Shown: positions 32,246 to 35,037 of the stretch, in pieces
Layout: every line of letters starts with the position of its first letter
Numbering within the stretch: the first letter of the stretch is position 1
Assembly (NCBI GenBank): GCA_944383645.1
Contig: CALWQJ010000009.1
Location: 1 to 35,037, forward strand
Origin: an uncultured Merdimonas sp.
GTDB taxonomy: Bacteria; Bacillota; Clostridia; Lachnospirales; Lachnospiraceae
Length of the DNA: 35,037 nucleotides
Direction: 5' to 3'
Notes under the pieces: generated by a model
Seen by the model: only the letters and a program-made list of their open reading frames with translations
The model's database searches: none
Told to the model about the DNA's origin: nothing
Position numbers and translations under genes: made by a program

Positions 32246-33787
32246 ATGAAAAGAGAGAAGAAGATTTCGAAAAGAATTTTGATTTCTGCCGCCGTTCTGC
32301 TGATTCTGGCGATCCTGGCGGCCGGAAAGGCGGCAGGCATGCTCAAAGAGGAAGCAGGGGATCCTGCTGCCGCTCAGGAGCAGAGTACGGACGCCCTGGA
32401 GGCGGCCCCCGACGCTCAGACGGAAGAACAGCGGCCCGAAGAGCAGCCGGATGCCGGCACAGAACAAGAGGCTTTGAACGGGCAGGAAAACGGCGGCTCC
32501 GAAGAGACGGCAGGCGGGGACGGCGGGCTGACGGAGGAGGAGCAGAAGGCGGCGTTTCTGCCGGATTATACAAGCGCGCCCCTTCTGAACACTACGGTGA
32601 TCCGGGATCTTTCCATGGAGGTGGGGACGTCTGAGACAGAGCTTCGTTTCAACTGGCTGTCTCCGAGCGCCCGAAAGGGACAGGTGCGTCTGACGGATAC
32701 GGAATCCGGCGAAACAAAGGTCTTCGACGCGGACTGCTCCGCGTCTGCCACAGTACCGGGATATTATGTAAACAAAGCGTCTGCTGACGGTCTGACACCA
32801 GGAGCGTCCTACAGGTACCAGGTGGGAAATGAGGAGGGCTGGTCCCCGGAATATACGTACCGCTGCCCGGAGGAGAACCTGGACAGCCTGACCTTTCTCG
32901 TCACGGCAGACGCTCAGATCGGGCAGTCAGATATGGAAGACCCTTCCGTGACAGCGGAACGCTGGGACAGCGTTCTTACGCGCCTGGCGGCTTATGTGCC
33001 GGAAGCTTCGTTTCTCTTTCATCTGGGAGATCAGGTGGCTGATTTTGGAAGCGAGGAGCATTACGGCCTGTTTCTGGACCACCTGGCTCTGTACAGCATG
33101 CCTCTTGCGCCCGCTGTAGGCAACCACGATGTGGCGAATGAGACGTCCATAGAAGAAAACGGACATCCGGGAGGCCCCTATTTCTATGAGCATTTCAACG
33201 TGCCGAACCGCTCTGCTGTCGGGCAGAGCCAGTACGGGCAGGATGGAAATTATTATTTTATCCGGAAAAACGTACTCTTCATCGTGCTGAACAGCAGCAC
33301 CAGCCAGGGAAGCGAAGCTCAGGAGCAGTATGTGACCCAGATAGTGGCGGAGCATCCCGATACGAAATGGCGCGTGCTCGCCCAGCATTATCCGGCCTAC
33401 CCGGGAGCGGAGCGTTCCCACACGGACTGCAAGGAGTACCTGGCGCGCATTGCCGATGCCAATGACATCGATCTGATTCTGGGCGCGCACGACCACGTCT
33501 ATTCCCGGACGGCATTTGTCAACGGACTTTGCGAGACCCTGAATGATTATCCCTATTCCTCCGGTTCCGTAGTCTCCAATCCGGAGGGGACGCTTTATAT
33601 TACCTGCAGCACCTCCAGCGGCTGCCTGTACCATGAGCCGGACAGCGAGATTCGGATTGTGAAGCAGGGACCGCCCTATACGCCCCTGGCGCTGCGGTTC
33701 GACGTGACGGATACAGAGCTCCGCCTGCGCGCTTATCTGGTGGATAGCTGGACAGTGTATGACGAGTATACCATCCGGAAGGAATAG
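32246..33787 (+). CDS. Anchored metallophosphoesterase, purple-acid-phosphatase type
   Basis: A 513-residue extracytoplasmic phosphoesterase. A basic N terminus and one helix (residues about 10-28) form a signal anchor. Residues about 35-105 are a low-complexity acidic, Gln/Ala-rich spacer, then a fibronectin-like N-terminal PAP domain (to about 210). The catalytic domain has TADAQIG (about 220), FHLGDQVADFG (about 261), AVGNHD (about 291), LAQHYPAYPG and LGAHDHVYSRT (about 412), the full set of metal ligands for a binuclear centre. GAGGAGGAAGG precedes the ATG. The substrate could be phosphomonoesters or nucleotides. The long spacer would hold it off the membrane through the cell wall. Confidence 0.9.
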   Translation: MKREKKISKRILISAAVLLILAILAAGKAAGMLKEEAGDPAAAQEQSTDALEAAPDAQTEEQRPEEQPDAGTEQEALNGQENGGSEETAGGDGGLTEEEQKAAFLPDYTSAPLLNTTVIRDLSMEVGTSETELRFNWLSPSARKGQVRLTDTESGETKVFDADCSASATVPGYYVNKASADGLTPGASYRYQVGNEEGWSPEYTYRCPEENLDSLTFLVTADAQIGQSDMEDPSVTAERWDSVLTRLAAYVPEASFLFHLGDQVADFGSEEHYGLFLDHLALYSMPLAPAVGNHDVANETSIEENGHPGGPYFYEHFNVPNRSAVGQSQYGQDGNYYFIRKNVLFIVLNSSTSQGSEAQEQYVTQIVAEHPDTKWRVLAQHYPAYPGAERSHTDCKEYLARIADANDIDLILGAHDHVYSRTAFVNGLCETLNDYPYSSGSVVSNPEGTLYITCSTSSGCLYHEPDSEIRIVKQGPPYTPLALRFDVTDTELRLRAYLVDSWTVYDEYTIRKE

Positions 33788-33846
33788 GGAAAGGACTGTC
33801 AAAGCTGCGTCCGGGCACAGGAAACAGAGGGACGCCGGACGAATCG

Positions 33847-33885
33847 GCCGGAGGCAGAAATATGAGCTGCCTCCGGCTGAATTTT
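33847..33885 (+). terminator. Terminator-like hairpin after the phosphoesterase gene
   Basis: GCCGGAGGCAG (33847-33857) and CTGCCTCCGGC (33867-33877) form a perfect 11-bp stem with a nine-base loop, followed by TGAATTTTAT. It sits between convergent genes and may serve both. Confidence 0.7.
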
Positions 33886-33958
33886 ATGCGATACGTCCGG
33901 CGGAAAGAAAGCGGCTCTCCTCAGCGCCTCAGTCCGATCGCTTTTACGCTTCTTGCTC

Positions 33959-34978
33959 TTATTGTCCGGCGGCCTTCACTGCAAATTCTGTATTGACCAG
34001 GTCCTCATAGGGCACCCGCTGCTCCAGCTCGCCGGCTTCGTCCAGGATATCCTGCAGAAGCGTGAAGCTGTCTTCTTCAAAAATCAGATCCGCTTTCCAG
34101 GTATTCTGTTCGTAATAGCGGGTCACGATCGCAGTGATGTCCTCAAGCTCTGTCTCCGGGAACTGCGGCTCGATGCTTTCGGCGATCTCTTCCGGCGTAT
34201 GCTTCTGCACGAAATCCATACCCTTCTGGAGCGCGTTTACAAAGCCCTGGATCAGCTCCGGATTTTCTGCGATAAAGCTCTGCCTGGCGCTGAAGGCGGT
34301 GTAAGGCACATAGCCGGAATCTACGCCAAGGGAAGCGACGACATAACCGGCTCCTTCTTTCTCCAGGGTCGTCGCGCCAGGCTCGAATTCGACAGTAAAA
34401 TCCCCCTGGCCGCCGGAAAACGCCGCGGCGGTGGAGCCAAAATCAATGCTCTGGTCGATGTCCATATCCACAGTGGGATCCAGGTTATTCTTTTTTAAGA
34501 TGTACTCGAAGACCATCTGGGGCATTCCGCCTTTGCGTCCGCCCAATATGGAGCTGCCGCGTAGATCAGACCACTGAAAATCGTCCATCGGCTCCCGGGA
34601 GACCAGAAAATTTCCGGCCCTCTGGGTGAGCTGCGCGAAATTGACGATGTAATCGTCCGGGTTCTGGCTGTAGACATAGATGGAGGATTCTGACCCCATA
34701 AAGCCGATGTCAGCCTCGCCGGAGAGGACGGCGGTCATCGTCTTGTCGGCGCCAAATCCCGTCACCAGATCCAGAGCAATGCCCTCGTCCTCAAAATACC
34801 CCTCTTCGATGGCCACATACATGGGCGCGTAAAATATGGAGTGCGCCACCTCATTCAGCGTTACTTTTGTCAGCTCTCCGCCGGAGCCGGATTCCCTGCC
34901 GCAGCCGGTCAGGCCCGTGCAGATCACGGCTGCGGCAAGCATGGCTGCCAGCAGAACAGACGGTTTCTTTTTCATCAT
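33959..34978 (-). CDS. SsuA/NMT1-type ABC transporter substrate-binding lipoprotein
   Basis: A 339-residue lipoprotein with a signal peptide ending in the lipobox LTGC (Cys26). The mature part matches the NitT/TauT/SsuA or thiamine-precursor (NMT1) group: HSIFYAPMYVAIEEGYFEDEGIALDLVTG, then GADKTMTAVLSGEADIGFMGSE. These bind taurine, sulfonates, nitrate or pyrimidine precursors for import. The start has tandem ATGs at 34978 and 34975, both fitting AGGAGG upstream. Its ATPase and permease partners are not in the window; they would be expected on the same strand either upstream (beyond 35037) or nowhere near. Confidence 0.87.
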   Translation of the reverse strand: MMKKKPSVLLAAMLAAAVICTGLTGCGRESGSGGELTKVTLNEVAHSIFYAPMYVAIEEGYFEDEGIALDLVTGFGADKTMTAVLSGEADIGFMGSESSIYVYSQNPDDYIVNFAQLTQRAGNFLVSREPMDDFQWSDLRGSSILGGRKGGMPQMVFEYILKKNNLDPTVDMDIDQSIDFGSTAAAFSGGQGDFTVEFEPGATTLEKEGAGYVVASLGVDSGYVPYTAFSARQSFIAENPELIQGFVNALQKGMDFVQKHTPEEIAESIEPQFPETELEDITAIVTRYYEQNTWKADLIFEEDSFTLLQDILDEAGELEQRVPYEDLVNTEFAVKAAGQ

Positions 34979-35037
34979 TAAAATCCTCCTGATTTTCCGA
35001 ATACTATATGATACACAGCAAAGAGAAAAAGGTGACT

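Overview
The window looks like chromosomal DNA of a Lachnospiraceae-type member of the Clostridia. The evidence is the GC-rich Firmicutes coding style, strong GGAGG-type ribosome binding sites, a Clostridia-style FeMo-cofactor-domain/SlyD fusion, LysO, AsnA, and a type II-A CRISPR system. No transposase, integrase or phage gene was seen.

Layout. 1-6948 is a rightward run of housekeeping and transport genes: RecD2 (cut by the left edge), ThpR, a metal-binding fusion protein, a histidine phosphatase, a MATE exporter, a thioesterase and LysO. It meets a leftward alpha/beta hydrolase (6928-7686). 7720-15260 is a complete type II-A CRISPR-Cas locus. A tracrRNA is transcribed leftward from a strong promoter (7720-7869), followed by cas9, cas1, cas2 and csn2 rightward. 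An 18-repeat, 17-spacer array follows, with its leader next to csn2. 15437-17414 holds a MazG-like pyrophosphohydrolase and an ABC-F ATPase. 17588-28734 is one long sugar operon behind a near-consensus promoter. It encodes an epimerase of the RPE/AlsE family, a SIS-domain isomerase, a DUF4432 aldose epimerase, a D-lyxose isomerase, a three-part ribose/allose-type ABC importer, a ROK kinase, a class II aldolase, a VOC protein, a PfkB kinase and a P-loop kinase. The rest (28833-34978) is AsnA (leftward), an amidohydrolase, a small zinc-ribbon membrane protein (leftward), TruA, an anchored metallophosphoesterase and a leftward SsuA/NMT1-type binding lipoprotein.

The most unusual part is the 250-base cas9 leader (about 7840-8087). 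It contains one isolated, degenerate CRISPR repeat (7977-7997; 19 of 21 bases match the array repeat) in the orientation that would make the bases before it a Cas9 guide. The last 10 bases of that presumed guide (7967-7976) recur exactly at 7922-7931, close to the predicted cas9 transcription start. Directly after the solo repeat is a perfect 22-bp inverted repeat (7999-8020 and 8045-8066). Its arms share a 13-base segment with the tracrRNA 3' hairpin. I propose that this leader yields a crRNA-like guide that lets Cas9 bind, without cutting, its own promoter region. This would resemble the roles of long tracrRNA in S. pyogenes and scaRNA in Francisella, but with a different layout. The sequence elements are directly visible; the mechanism is inference.

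The sugar operon has the gene content of an allose (als) operon plus extra isomerases, a PfkB kinase and an aldolase. Together these could carry an unusual hexose to triose phosphates. The actual substrate cannot be read from the sequence.
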